64,000 bases of DNA from AWTP1-13 sp963832445 (GCA_963832445.1 CAWHUM010000010.1:868001-932000); one strand, 5' to 3'; counted from the first letter of the stretch, positions 36,262-45,492 are shown. Made by a program: numbers and translations. Notes: a model not told the origin generated them from the sequence alone.

Positions 36262-37305
36262 CTATTGCGGCGGCGAGGAAGCTTTGCCCTCCGGTTTCCG
36301 GCGCTGCAGGCTCGAGAAGCGTATGGCCTTGGCGAGGTCGATGCGGTAGCGGCAGGCCGCCCGCAGGTCGTTGGTGTGGCCGCCGAAGCCGACGTGGACT
36401 ACCTGCTTGCTGCGCATGTCCTGCACGAACTCAACGGCTGGGATGAAATCGCTGTCCTCGGACACCAGCAGCGCAACGTCGAAGGCATCGTACGTGGCAT
36501 CGCCGATGAGGTCGGTGGCGATGTGGGTATCGAGCATCTTCTCGGGAGCAATGGGGATACCCCCTGCCGTATACTGGCAGCTCGATAGCTGGTCCTCGCG
36601 CGGCGTGCGCCTGTAGATCGGCACCATCACGCAGCCCACCACGTCGCGGATTTCGCGTGTCAGCTCGACCTTGTGGGCCTCGTTCTCCTCACGCCACCTG
36701 TCGATCGTCTCCTTGCGCAACCGGATCGGCAGGGCGAGCTTGTTGGGCGCCGTCTGCTCATGCCGCAGCATGGTCTCGAGCAAGGCGAAATAGCTCTCCT
36801 CGAACAGCGTGCCATAGACATGTATGCCGCGATAGACGAGCGCCTGGGGAGCCCTGCGCGCCTTCGTCAGCCACCCGCCCGTTTCCTCCAGCAGCACCTC
36901 AGGCAGCAGCCGCCAGTCTATGTCGTGCTCCAGGGGGCGGTCGCGCCCGTGCACGGCCACGTTCCACGTCTTGATGAAGTTGGAGTGGTCGACATAGATC
37001 TTGACTTGAGTGTGGTGGCCGGCGCGCATCCGCCTGAGCTGGGACTTCAACTCGTCCGCGGCGGCTCCGGTCCGGCGAACAAACGAGTCGATCTCGCCGA
37101 TCTCTCGCGCCTTCCGGGTGGCGGCGGCGGAGGCAAGGAAGGCCCGCTGCACCTCGCTCTGCGCCGCGGGGCGGCGGCGCAAGGCCCAGATGGCAGAAGC
37201 CAGCAGCAAGCCCAGAGCGCCTGCGACCCACGCCAGCGGCGCGGCTCCAAACCCGACGAGGAGCAAGCGATTCACAGGCTCGAGGAGCGCGCTCAACGCC
37301 TCCAT
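36262..37305 (-). CDS. Membrane-anchored NYN-domain (PIN-like) putative RNase
   Basis: A 347-residue protein with an N-terminal membrane helix (~residues 24-41) followed by a charged helix and a NYN/PIN-like domain. The NYN domain has its first acidic site in VKIYVDHSNF (Asp106), an ATDLIGDATYDAFD segment and the final acidic cluster in LLVSEDSDFIPAVEF. NYN domains are metal-dependent RNases. Tethering one to the inner membrane is unusual; a role in membrane-localised RNA turnover would fit but is inference. The other NYN gene in the window (45658-46311) has no anchor. It is convergent with the hypothetical gene at 35778. Confidence 0.75.
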   Translation of the reverse strand: MEALSALLEPVNRLLLVGFGAAPLAWVAGALGLLLASAIWALRRRPAAQSEVQRAFLASAAATRKAREIGEIDSFVRRTGAAADELKSQLRRMRAGHHTQVKIYVDHSNFIKTWNVAVHGRDRPLEHDIDWRLLPEVLLEETGGWLTKARRAPQALVYRGIHVYGTLFEESYFALLETMLRHEQTAPNKLALPIRLRKETIDRWREENEAHKVELTREIRDVVGCVMVPIYRRTPREDQLSSCQYTAGGIPIAPEKMLDTHIATDLIGDATYDAFDVALLVSEDSDFIPAVEFVQDMRSKQVVHVGFGGHTNDLRAACRYRIDLAKAIRFSSLQRRKPEGKASSPPQ

Positions 37306-37499
37306 CGCGCAACCCCCTGAACCCGATCAAAGCACCCCAGAGGACGCCCTCGCTCTCGAGGACCGCGCGGCCGCCACGCATCGGCCGGAGCAAGCTAAGC
37401 GGTCGTTTTCGGGCCTTCAAGGTCAACTTGCTGAAGCAACCGCTGCTTTGGTGCGTCGGCTGGCCGAATTGCCACGCTGCCTCGACAAAGCAGCGCCCG

Positions 37500-37827
37500 C
37501 TGCCCTGCCGCGGGCGCCAGCGTCAATACCGAGGGCTTCACCAGCCGGGCCTACCTTGATGCCCGCTGGGAGTACGAGACGCTGAGCGGCATCTTCTTAG
37601 GGCTCGGTCTGGGCGGGACTGTCCACGATGGCCTGCTGGATCCGACCGATCCGCACAAGAAGGCTTTCGGCTCGCGCATTCTGTCCCACATCCCCTCGAA
37701 ATCGGCCTGCGGCTCGACCAGCGCAACAGCATCTCGGTCTACTTCCAGCACATGTCGAACGCGTTTCCTGGCGCAAAGCAACGAGGGCCTGGACAGCATC
37801 GGCGTGCGCTACGGCTACCGCTTCTAA
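37500..37827 (+). pseudogene. Remnant of an acyloxyacyl hydrolase (lipid A 3-O-deacylase, PagL-like)
   Basis: The readable part is the C-terminal half of a PagL-like outer-membrane beta-barrel: GASVNTEGFTSRAYLDARW, GIFLGLGLGGTVHDG, LEIGLRLDQRNSISVYFQHM with the catalytic His-x-Ser region, then EGLDSIGVRYGYRF and a stop at 37827. Two frame changes are needed, a missing C near 37694 and an extra T near 37765. The N-terminal half and signal peptide cannot be found upstream, so this looks like a truly decayed gene rather than a sequencing slip alone. PagL enzymes remove an acyl chain from lipid A. Confidence 0.7.
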
Positions 37828-37898
37828 TTCATGCCATAGCCACGGCGCATTAGTGGTGCTTCCTGCCCACCATCTGCAACCAACGCTGTCAGCCCATC

Positions 37899-38265
37899 AT
37901 GATCACGCCTGCCCGCATCATCGTTGCGGCGTTGACGCTCGCACTTGCCGCCCTCGCGCCGCCGGCTGCTGCCGAGGACCCACCCGAGTTTTGGGCCGTG
38001 ACAGGGGTCGCGCCGGGCGACGTGCTGCATCTGCGCGATGTGCCCTCGGCCGACAGCAAGAGCCTGGCGCAGAATTCCGCCCGGTGCCCGCGGCTTGAAG
38101 CACCTGGGCTGCCGCCGCAACCAGCCGCCGATGGACCTGTGGGCACGCATGAACGCGGCGCAACGGCGCGAGGCGCTGACGCAATGGTGCCGGGTGGAGT
38201 ACCACGGCAAGCAAGGCTGGGTCGCCGGCCGCTATCTCAAGCGCGACGGTGGGCCCGCAAAGTAA
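37899..38265 (+). pseudogene. Small secreted SH3-like domain protein, one frameshift
   Basis: A signal peptide (MITPARIIVAALTLALAALA to AAAED) is followed by a bacterial SH3 domain beginning FWAVTGVAPGDVLHLRDVPS. Near 38073 the frame breaks after KSLAQ; changing AA to A gives IPPGARGLKHLGC and continues through RVEYHGKQGWVAGRYLK to a stop at 38265, 121 residues. The restored protein has the conserved VxPGDVLxLR and GWVAGRYL ends of SH3_3 domains, which usually bind peptidoglycan or peptides in the periplasm. Confidence 0.75.
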
Positions 38266-38313
38266 GGGCGTTGCGTCTTGCCGCGGTTTTCCGCCCCACC
38301 GACAGGCGGCGAT

Positions 38314-39228
38314 CTAATCCTTGGGGAAGATGAGACCGATGTCGCGATAGCGCTCGGGATCGTCGCCCCAGGCCTCGCGCACCTTCACGAACAGGAACAG
38401 GTGCACCGGCCGCTCCAGAATCTTGGACAGCTCCTTGCGCGCCTCCGTCGACAGCTGCTTGATCATGCTTCCGCCCTTGCCGAGCACGATGCGCTTCTGG
38501 CTCTCGCGTTCGACCACAATGGTCTGCTCGATGCGGATGCCGTTCTTTTGCTCCTTCCATCCGGTGGTCTCGACCGCCGCCTGATAGGGCAGCTCGTCGT
38601 GCAGGCGATCGTAGAGCCGCTCGCGCGTTACCTCCGCCGCCAGAACGCGCAACGGCGCATCCGAAACCTCGTCCTCGGGATAGTGCCACGGGCCCGGGGC
38701 GACGGAGCGCGCCAGATGCGCCTTCAGGTCGGCGACCCCCTCGCCCTGAAGCGCCGAGATCATGAACGTGGCCGCGAATGGCACCTGCGCATTGAGGCTG
38801 CCCGCCAGCTCTAGCAGACGCTCCTTCTTCACCCGATCGATCTTGTTGAGTGCGAGCAACGTCGGCGCCGTAGTACCCTTGAGCCCGCCCAGGATGCGCT
38901 CGACATCCTCGTCGATGCCCTTGGCCGCGTCGACCACCAGCAGCACCTGGTCCGCGCCGTGCGCCCCGCCCCACGCCGCATCCACCATCGCCCGGTCGAG
39001 ACGGCGGCGCGGCTTGAAGATGCCAGGCGTATCGATGAATACCAGCTGACTGGCGCCCTCGATGGCGATGCCACGCAGGGGCATGCGCGTCGTCTGCACC
39101 TTGCGGCTGACGATTGCGACCTTGGTGCCGACCAGCGCGTTGACGAGCGTGGATTTGCCCGCGTTCGGCGCACCTATCACGGCGATGAAGCCGCACTTGG
39201 TACCCGTTTCGGCTGCCGCTTCAGGCAT
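38314..39228 (-). CDS. era: GTPase Era
   Basis: A 304-residue GTPase that binds the 3' end of 16S rRNA and helps assemble the small ribosomal subunit. GTP-binding motifs: GAPNAGKS at residues 19-26, DTPG, NKID and ISALQGEG; then the KH RNA-binding domain with KRIVLGKGGSMIKQL. The ATG at 39228 is chosen because it leaves a short tail before the G1 motif as in relatives; the frame runs much further upstream but inside the rnc gene. It overlaps the end of rnc by 8 bases. Confidence 0.95.
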   Translation of the reverse strand: MPEAAAETGTKCGFIAVIGAPNAGKSTLVNALVGTKVAIVSRKVQTTRMPLRGIAIEGASQLVFIDTPGIFKPRRRLDRAMVDAAWGGAHGADQVLLVVDAAKGIDEDVERILGGLKGTTAPTLLALNKIDRVKKERLLELAGSLNAQVPFAATFMISALQGEGVADLKAHLARSVAPGPWHYPEDEVSDAPLRVLAAEVTRERLYDRLHDELPYQAAVETTGWKEQKNGIRIEQTIVVERESQKRIVLGKGGSMIKQLSTEARKELSKILERPVHLFLFVKVREAWGDDPERYRDIGLIFPKD

Positions 39229-39934
39229 CGGCGCCGCGCTTCCACACGCCCTCGCGCGCGAGCAGCACGGTGGCAGCCGCCTGCTCGGCGGCCCGTTTGC
39301 TGGCGCCCTCCCCGCGCGCGGGCTTGCGGCCCTTGATGCGCACCTCTGACGTGAAGCGAGGGGCATGGTCGGGCCCCTGGCGATCGACCTCGACGTAGGC
39401 CGGCAGCTCCAGGCCCTGGCCCTGCGCCCACTCCTGCAGCAGGGACTTGGCGTCGACGGCTTCCGCGGGTGAGGTGCCGACCCGCGAGCCCCACAGCGCA
39501 CGCACGACGTCGCGGGCGGTCAGATAGCCGGCCTCGAGGAAGATGCCGCCGAGCAGTGCTTCGCAGGCGTCCGCCAGGATGGTCTCCTTGTCGCGCCCGC
39601 CGCTCTCGGCTTCCGCTTCGCTGAGCACCAGGAACGGGCCCAGATTGAGCTCGCGCGCAATCGCGGCGCAGGTGCCCCCGCGCACGAGCCGGTTGTAGAG
39701 CTTGGCGAGCTCTCCCTCGCTGGCACTCGGATACACTTCGCTCAGCAGCTCGGCGATGGCGAGGCCCAGCACGCGGTCGCCCAGGAACTCCAGACGCTCG
39801 TTGTCGCGGCGCTTGTTGGAGCTCTGCCGCACGCTGGCGTGGGTCAGCGCCTTCTTCAGCAGGTCGCGGCTCGCGAATTGATAACCGAGCCGGGTCTCGA
39901 GCTCCTTGAGCTTGCGAGACGGAGCCACGGCCAC
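39221..39934 (-). CDS. rnc: Ribonuclease III
   Basis: A 237-residue endonuclease that cuts double-stranded RNA, including rRNA precursors. The catalytic signature ERLEFLGD is at residues 46-53 and the second acidic pair in ADACEALLGGIF (Asp122, Glu125). The double-stranded-RNA-binding domain occupies about residues 155-225 and contains PAYVEVDRQGPDHAPRF. Lies between lepB (gap of about 2 bases) and era (8-base overlap), the standard alphaproteobacterial operon. Confidence 0.96.
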   Translation of the reverse strand: MAVAPSRKLKELETRLGYQFASRDLLKKALTHASVRQSSNKRRDNERLEFLGDRVLGLAIAELLSEVYPSASEGELAKLYNRLVRGGTCAAIARELNLGPFLVLSEAEAESGGRDKETILADACEALLGGIFLEAGYLTARDVVRALWGSRVGTSPAEAVDAKSLLQEWAQGQGLELPAYVEVDRQGPDHAPRFTSEVRIKGRKPARGEGASKRAAEQAAATVLLAREGVWKRGADA

Positions 39935-39935
39935 C

Positions 39936-40709
39936 TCACCGCACGAGGCTGAAAATCCGGCGCCAGCGAATATCGAACGGCCAGGTCCAAGGGCTGGTCA
40001 GCCGGAATGCGTTGGGATCGTCGACGGCGGCGGAAAAGAAGATGACTTCGGCCCGCCCCACCAGGTTCTCGTAGGGCACATAGCCCACGCCGTAGCGCTG
40101 TGATTGCTCACGGCTGTCGGTGGAGTTGTCGCGGTTGTCGCCCATCATGAAGTAGTGACCCGGCGGGACGACGTAGGGCCCGACGTTGTCGAAGCGGCCG
40201 TCCGGCTCGGCATCGAGCACATAGTACGAGACGCCGTTGGGCAGTGTCTCCTTGTAGCGCGGAATGGGGCGGCCATCCTCTTCGGGCCCGACGTAGTCGC
40301 CAGCCCGCACCCGCGGCACGGCCTTGCCGTTGATGTAGACGATGCCGTTGCGAATGGAGATCTCATCTCCCGGCAACCCCATGATGCGCTTGATGAAGTC
40401 CGTCACGTTGTCGCGCGGCAGCTTGAACACCACCACATCGCCGCGCTTGGGCTCGGCGCCGAACATTCGCCCCTTGAATGGGATGATGCCGAAGGGAAAC
40501 GAATAGCGGCTGTAGCCGTAGGAGAGCTTGGACACGAACAAGTAGTCGCCGACCAGCAGCGTTTCCTTCATGGAACCCGACGGAATATTGAAGGGCTGAT
40601 AGAAGAAGATGCGGACGATAACTGCCAGGATCAGCGCATGGATGACGATCTTTATCGTTTCGCGCCAGCCGCTGTCGCCAGCCTTGGCCGTGTTGGAGTC
40701 CACGCTCAT
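39936..40709 (-). CDS. lepB: Signal peptidase I
   Basis: A 257-residue inner-membrane protease that removes signal peptides from exported proteins. One N-terminal helix (~residues 20-36) precedes the catalytic Ser46 in NIPSGSMKETLL; the general-base lysine is Lys107 in DFIKRIMGLPGD. The box MMGDNRDNSTDSR is the conserved Gly-Asp-Asn-Arg-Asp motif. Alphaproteobacterial LepB has a single N-terminal helix, as here. Cotranscribed with rnc. Confidence 0.95.
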   Translation of the reverse strand: MSVDSNTAKAGDSGWRETIKIVIHALILAVIVRIFFYQPFNIPSGSMKETLLVGDYLFVSKLSYGYSRYSFPFGIIPFKGRMFGAEPKRGDVVVFKLPRDNVTDFIKRIMGLPGDEISIRNGIVYINGKAVPRVRAGDYVGPEEDGRPIPRYKETLPNGVSYYVLDAEPDGRFDNVGPYVVPPGHYFMMGDNRDNSTDSREQSQRYGVGYVPYENLVGRAEVIFFSAAVDDPNAFRLTSPWTWPFDIRWRRIFSLVR

Positions 40710-40790
40710 GCTCTCTCAGCTCTTTCCCACTCGCTTACGGCACGGCGCCCGGCCGGGCTCCGTATAGCGGGTAACGCGACGCGCCGCAAT

Positions 40791-41228
40791 TCACGCAAAG
40801 TTGCCTCCGCAATCGCTGCCCGAGCCGGCGGAAGCTGGCACTGCAGATATCAGCACGACTGCGGCGGCGAGCGGGAAATCATCGGTCAGCGTCACGTGCA
40901 CGTAGGCCTCGAAACCCTGTGGCGTCAAGCGATTGAGCTGCTCGGCGGCTCCGCCGGTAAGCATCATGGTGGGGCGGCCGGAGCGCACGTTAATCACGCC
41001 CATGTCCCTCCAGAACACGCCCTTCCTGAATCCTGTTCCCAGCGCCTTCGAGCACGCCTCCTTGGCGGCAAAGCGCTTGGCATAGGACGCTGCGCGGCCC
41101 GGGCGTCCGTCGGAACGGGCGCGCTCCACCTCGGTGAATATGCGCAACAGGAACCGGTCGCCGAACCGCTCGATGCTCTTTTCGATGCGGCGAATATCGA
41201 CGAGGTCGTTGCCGATCCCGAGGATCAT
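40791..41228 (-). CDS. acpS: Holo-[acyl-carrier-protein] synthase
   Basis: A 145-residue enzyme that moves 4'-phosphopantetheine from CoA onto acyl carrier protein. Magnesium-binding Asp8 (GIGNDLVDI) and Glu57 (RFAAKEACSKALG) are both present. The C-terminal ~20 residues extend beyond the family end. Start overlaps the pdxJ stop by four bases, giving a coupled pair. Confidence 0.95.
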   Translation of the reverse strand: MILGIGNDLVDIRRIEKSIERFGDRFLLRIFTEVERARSDGRPGRAASYAKRFAAKEACSKALGTGFRKGVFWRDMGVINVRSGRPTMMLTGGAAEQLNRLTPQGFEAYVHVTLTDDFPLAAAVVLISAVPASAGSGSDCGGNFA

Positions 41229-42028
41229 GTGCGCGCTTGGATGGTTTGGCGGACCTGGGCCCCCTGGCGCGCTTCGTCCATCAGCACGCGCATGCGTTCA
41301 ATTGCCGGCCGCAAGCCGCTGAAGATCGCCTCTCCGACCAGGAAATGGCCGATGTTGAGCTCGACGATCTCGGGGATGCGCGCCACCGCACCCACTGTGT
41401 TGAAGGTGAGGCCGTGCCCGGCGTGCACTTCAAGGCCAACGGATGCAGCTCCCCGCGCTGCCCGCTCCAGCCGCGCAATCTCCCGCGCCACGCCGGCGGC
41501 GTCGTCGGCAAGCGCGCGCTCGCAAAAAGCGCCGGTATGGAGTTCGACCACCTGCGCGCCGAGCCGCGCCGCCGCCTCGATCGCCTTGGCCTCTGCCTCT
41601 ATGAACAGCGAGACGCGGATGCCGGCGCCTTTGAGTGCCTCCACGTAGTGTCGCAGCGCGTTCTCGCCGCGCACCACATCGAGGCCGCCCTCCGTGGTCT
41701 TCTCCTCGCGCTTCTCGGGCACCAGGCAGCAGGCATGCGGCACATGGCGCAGGGCTATGGCCAGCATCTCGTCGGTTGCCGCCATCTCCAGATTGAGCGG
41801 CCGGGTCAGCTCGCTCTTGAGCCTGGCGATATCGGCATCGGAGATGTGGCGACGGTCTTCCCTCAGATGCGCCGTAATGCCATCGGCGCCGGCCTCGACG
41901 GCAAGGTGCGCAGCCCGCAAGGGATCGGGGTGACGGCCGCCGCGCGCGTTGCGGATGGTCGCCACGTGGTCGATGTTGACACCCAGGCGCAGGTGCGCGG
42001 CGGCAGCAGGTTTGGCTCTAGGCGCCAT
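41225..42028 (-). CDS. pdxJ: Pyridoxine 5'-phosphate synthase
   Basis: A 267-residue enzyme that condenses 1-deoxyxylulose 5-phosphate with aminoacetone phosphate in vitamin B6 synthesis. Marks: LGVNIDHVATIRNARGGRHP at the N-terminus, then DGITAHLREDRRHI and the C-terminal LNIGHFLVGEAIFSGL. The ATG at 42028 is preferred to a TTG at 42049; the first ~14 residues before LRLGVN are Ala-rich and dispensable-looking. Overlaps acpS. Confidence 0.95.
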   Translation of the reverse strand: MAPRAKPAAAAHLRLGVNIDHVATIRNARGGRHPDPLRAAHLAVEAGADGITAHLREDRRHISDADIARLKSELTRPLNLEMAATDEMLAIALRHVPHACCLVPEKREEKTTEGGLDVVRGENALRHYVEALKGAGIRVSLFIEAEAKAIEAAARLGAQVVELHTGAFCERALADDAAGVAREIARLERAARGAASVGLEVHAGHGLTFNTVGAVARIPEIVELNIGHFLVGEAIFSGLRPAIERMRVLMDEARQGAQVRQTIQART

Positions 42029-42095
42029 GGCCGTTCCAATGCTTCGCAAAGCTTCCGCTTGAGAATAGCAAATAGAGGGCGCGCAAGCCCAGGCC

Positions 42096-44339
42096 TCAGA
42101 CGAACACGCGTTCGACCTGGCTTACCACCGACTTTCCCTTGAGGCCTGAGACGATCTGGGTGAGATGCTCGAGGTCCCAGACCTCGACCTCGATCAACAT
42201 CTCCGTGAAGTCCGGCGCGCGGCGCACCATACGCAAGTTGTCGATGTTGCCGTCGGCCTCGCCGATCAGCTGGGCGATCTGGGCCAGCGTGCCCGGCTCG
42301 TTCAGTGCGGTGACGGAGAGCTTGGCCGGGAATCTCTCCGGCGCCTCGGGGTCGACATCCCAGGTCACGTCGATCCAGCGCTCGTGCTCATACTCCTTGA
42401 GTTTGGGCGAGTGGATCTGAAAGATGCGAATGCCCTCTCCTTCGGTAAGCACGCCGACGATGCGGTCGCCGGGAACCGCGCCGCTCTCTTCGAACGACAC
42501 GGGCACATCGTTGCGCACGCCGCGGATGGGCAGCCCTTGCTGCTGCACGGCCTGCTTGTCTTTGCTGCTGCCGGGCCAGCGAAACTTCAGACCGATACCC
42601 TTGGCGATGTTGAACCAGCCGTCGTCGCTGTGGCTGCTCTGGGGACGGCCGGGCCGGCGACGGTCTGCAGAGATTTTGGCGATGTCGGCTTCCGGCACGG
42701 CGGCACGCACGACGTCAGTGGTCGGCAGCTCGCCTCGACCGACAGCCGCCAACACGTCCTCGATCGATTTCTGGGAGAGGCGATGCAGAGCCTTCTTGAG
42801 GTGCTCGTCCGTGACCTCCTGGCCGACCCGCCGAAACGCCGAGGCCAGCAGGCGCCGGCCGAGCTCGGAGTACTGCCTGCGCAGCGCCTCGCGCGCTGCT
42901 CGGCGGATTGCCGACCTCGCCTTGCCGGTGACGGCGATGCGCTCCCAGGCCGCGGGCGGCGTCTGGCCCTTGGCGGTCAGCACGTCAACCTCGTCGCCGT
43001 TCCTGAGCTCGGTGGTAAGCGGCATCTGTCGCCCGTTGATCACCGCACCGGTGCAGGAATTGCCGATGTCGGTATGGACGGCGTAGGCAAAGTCGATGGG
43101 GGTTGCCCCGCGCGGCAGCGCGATCAGCCGGCCTTTCGGCGTGAAGCAGAACACCTGATCTTGAAACAACTCGAGCTTGGTGTGCTCCAGGAACTCCTCG
43201 GGGTTGTCGCCCTCCAACAGCGTGTCGACGAGACGCCGCAGCCAGATGTAGGGGTTCTCCTTCGCCAGCGCTCCCTGGGGCGACGCACCGTTGCCGGCGC
43301 CGGCGACGCCATCCTTGTAGAGCGCGTGCGCCGCCACCCCGTATTCAGCGATCGTGTGCATCTCGGCCGTGCGGAGTTGCAGCTCGACGCGCTGGTGCCG
43401 TGGCCCGACGATGGTGGTGTGGATCGACTGGTAGTTGTTCTGCTTGGGCGTCGAGATGTAGTCCTTGAAGCGGCCCGGGACCGCGCGCCATGCGGAGTGG
43501 ATGAGGCCGAGGGCGCGATAGCAGGCGTCGACGCTCGGAACCACCACTCGGAAACCGTAGACGTCGGAGAGCTGCTCGAGCGAGATCTGGCGGTTCTGCA
43601 TCTTGCGCCAAATCGAGAACGCCTTCTTCTCCCGGCCGTGGACCTCGGCCTCGAGCCCGGCCGCGGCAAGCTTGGCCTCGAGGGCCGCGGCGATCTCTTC
43701 GACCAGTCCGAGGTTGCGGTTGTGCAGCTCGGTGAGCTTGTTGACGACCGCCTGATGCGCTTCGGGGTAGCCCCACTTGAAGGCCAGTGCCTCGAGCTCC
43801 TCGCGCATGCCTTGCATGCCCATGCGGCCGGCCAGCGGCGCATAGATCTCCAGCGTCTCCTCGGAGATACGCCGCCGGCTCTCGGGCTTCATATGCTCCA
43901 GCGTGCGCATGTTGTGGAGACGATCGGCGAGCTTGATCAGCAGCACGCGAATGTCGCTGGAGATCGCGATCAGGAGCTTGCGGAAGTTCTCCGCCTGCTC
44001 GGCCTTCTTGGTGATGAGGTCGAGCTTCTTGATCTTGGTGAGGCCTTCGACGAGGGCGCCGATCTCCTCGCCGAACTTCTGGTCGATCTCGGCCCGGGTG
44101 ACGTCGGTGTCCTCGATGACGTCGTGCAGCAGCGCGGTGGCGATGGTGGCGTCGTCGAGCTTGAGCTCGGTAAGGATCGCCGCCACCTCGAGCGGGTGCG
44201 AGAAGTAGGGATCTCCCGACTGCCGCACCTGGTGGCCATGCGCCCTCATGGCGTACACGTAGGCGCGATTGAGCAATGCCTCGTTCGCGCTCGGAGCGTA
44301 CTTGAGCACGCGCTCGACAAGCTCGTATTGGCGCATCAT
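42096..44339 (-). CDS. rsh: Bifunctional (p)ppGpp synthetase/hydrolase (RelA/SpoT, Rsh)
   Basis: A 747-residue protein that makes and degrades the stringent-response alarmone. Order of domains: HD hydrolase (~1-180, with RAHGHQVRQSGDPYFSHPLE and TALLHDVIEDTDV), synthetase (~230-345, with LSDVYGFRVVV and YQSIHTTIVGP), TGS (~390-450, ending in GDEVDVLTAKGQTP), helical region and C-terminal ACT (~665-745). The intact HD motif means it can hydrolyse as well as synthesise, as expected when an alphaproteobacterium has one Rsh. Two adjacent ATGs at 44339 and 44336; GAGG upstream favours the first. Confidence 0.95.
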   Translation of the reverse strand: MMRQYELVERVLKYAPSANEALLNRAYVYAMRAHGHQVRQSGDPYFSHPLEVAAILTELKLDDATIATALLHDVIEDTDVTRAEIDQKFGEEIGALVEGLTKIKKLDLITKKAEQAENFRKLLIAISSDIRVLLIKLADRLHNMRTLEHMKPESRRRISEETLEIYAPLAGRMGMQGMREELEALAFKWGYPEAHQAVVNKLTELHNRNLGLVEEIAAALEAKLAAAGLEAEVHGREKKAFSIWRKMQNRQISLEQLSDVYGFRVVVPSVDACYRALGLIHSAWRAVPGRFKDYISTPKQNNYQSIHTTIVGPRHQRVELQLRTAEMHTIAEYGVAAHALYKDGVAGAGNGASPQGALAKENPYIWLRRLVDTLLEGDNPEEFLEHTKLELFQDQVFCFTPKGRLIALPRGATPIDFAYAVHTDIGNSCTGAVINGRQMPLTTELRNGDEVDVLTAKGQTPPAAWERIAVTGKARSAIRRAAREALRRQYSELGRRLLASAFRRVGQEVTDEHLKKALHRLSQKSIEDVLAAVGRGELPTTDVVRAAVPEADIAKISADRRRPGRPQSSHSDDGWFNIAKGIGLKFRWPGSSKDKQAVQQQGLPIRGVRNDVPVSFEESGAVPGDRIVGVLTEGEGIRIFQIHSPKLKEYEHERWIDVTWDVDPEAPERFPAKLSVTALNEPGTLAQIAQLIGEADGNIDNLRMVRRAPDFTEMLIEVEVWDLEHLTQIVSGLKGKSVVSQVERVFV

Positions 44340-44420
44340 GGCACGCCTCGCTGTCCGCTCAGCGCGGACCCGTCGCACTCCTATGAGATCAGGACCGACT
44401 TGGCCAGCGGCTCGGCCGCA

Positions 44421-44837
44421 TCAGCGCCCCGCACCCGAACCGGCTCCGTTGGCCGAGGGCTCCGTGGGCGTGAGGCTTTCCATGCCGCGCAGGAGCTGCT
44501 CCTCCGTGATCACGTCGACCTGCGTGTCGCTCGACTGGTCGTCGCGGCCGAGCACCGGACGGCGCTCTTGCGGCAGCGACGGCGCCGCGGCCTTCTCGGG
44601 CTCGTCCACCTCGACGTTCTTCTGGATCGAATGGATCAGACCCTCGCGCAGGTCGTCGGGCGGGATGGTCTTGTCGGCGATCTCTCGCAGCGAGATGACC
44701 GGGTTCTTGTCCTTGTCCGGGTCGACGGTGATGTGGGCGCCGTTGGCAATCGATCGCGCCCGATGAGCAGCGAGCAAAACCAGCTCGAAGCGGTTGGGGA
44801 CCTTGTCCACGCAGTCTTCAACAGTCACGCGCGCCAT
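44421..44837 (-). CDS. rpoZ: RNA polymerase omega subunit
   Basis: A 138-residue subunit that binds beta-prime and stabilises RNA polymerase; also the ppGpp-site partner. Begins MARVTVEDCVDKVPNRFELV, then AHRARSIANG and VISLREIADKTI. The C-terminal ~60 residues are an acidic alphaproteobacterial extension. Start set at the family MARVT; 82 bases separate it from rsh, consistent with the usual rpoZ-rsh pairing. Confidence 0.93.
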   Translation of the reverse strand: MARVTVEDCVDKVPNRFELVLLAAHRARSIANGAHITVDPDKDKNPVISLREIADKTIPPDDLREGLIHSIQKNVEVDEPEKAAAPSLPQERRPVLGRDDQSSDTQVDVITEEQLLRGMESLTPTEPSANGAGSGAGR

Positions 44838-44907
44838 GCGACGATCCTCATGTTGCGAAAAGCTGCACGCGCAACAAGCTCCGGTGCCAATGACGCGGAG
44901 CGCGGCC

Positions 44908-45492
44908 TCAGCTTTGTTGCTTGTGGCACGGGGGAGCCCAGAAATCAAGGGCTTGCCCTACACCCGCACGGGCGGCCGGCGCCAGGCGGGAGAGCAGCGT
45001 CTTGGCCGTTGCGCCCAACACCGGATGGCGCCACGCGGGCGCCACATTGAGCAGTGGCACGAGCACGAACGCGCGCGCATGCAGCTCGGGATGGGGGAGG
45101 ATCAGACGGTTGCGCTCGCGCCGGCGCGGCGGCCAGCCCACGCGCCGGCCGCCATGGTCCAGGATGTCGATGTCGAGCGCTCGCGGCGCCATCGCGCGCG
45201 TGTGGCGGCGGCCGGCACGGCGCTCGATCCCCTTGACGACCCGAAGCAGCTGACCGGGGGACATGCTCGCTCTGGTCAACAGCACGGCATTGAGGTAGCG
45301 AGCCTGCCGTCCCGGGCCCAAAGGTTGGGTCGAATAGAGGTTGGACGCTCGAACGATTGTAATTCCCGCCCGGTTGAGCTCCTCCAGCGCCCGGCGCATG
45401 GTGGCGCGCGGCTCACCCCACAATCCGGTCGCATTGGCGCCCAGGGCAAGCAGAAGCGCTTCCGCCTGCCCCGATATGCCATGCTTGCCCAT
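44908..45492 (-). CDS. folK: 2-Amino-4-hydroxy-6-hydroxymethyldihydropteridine diphosphokinase
   Basis: A 194-residue cytosolic kinase that activates 6-hydroxymethyldihydropterin for folate synthesis. The opening LLLALGANATG, the substrate segment NLYSTQPLG and the ATP/magnesium motif PRALDIDILDHGG are all present, with LILPHPELHARAFVLVPL after. The second ATG (45492) has AGGAG at the right spacing; an ATG two codons earlier overlaps that site. Lies upstream of rpoZ, same strand. Confidence 0.92.
   Translation of the reverse strand: MGKHGISGQAEALLLALGANATGLWGEPRATMRRALEELNRAGITIVRASNLYSTQPLGPGRQARYLNAVLLTRASMSPGQLLRVVKGIERRAGRRHTRAMAPRALDIDILDHGGRRVGWPPRRRERNRLILPHPELHARAFVLVPLLNVAPAWRHPVLGATAKTLLSRLAPAARAGVGQALDFWAPPCHKQQS

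Noticed and set aside
42165..45050. A plus-strand open frame of 961 codons across rsh, rpoZ and folK
   Set aside because: It runs antisense through three well-recognised genes, and its translation has the Leu/Arg/Asp-heavy composition of a GC-rich shadow frame, with no domain.
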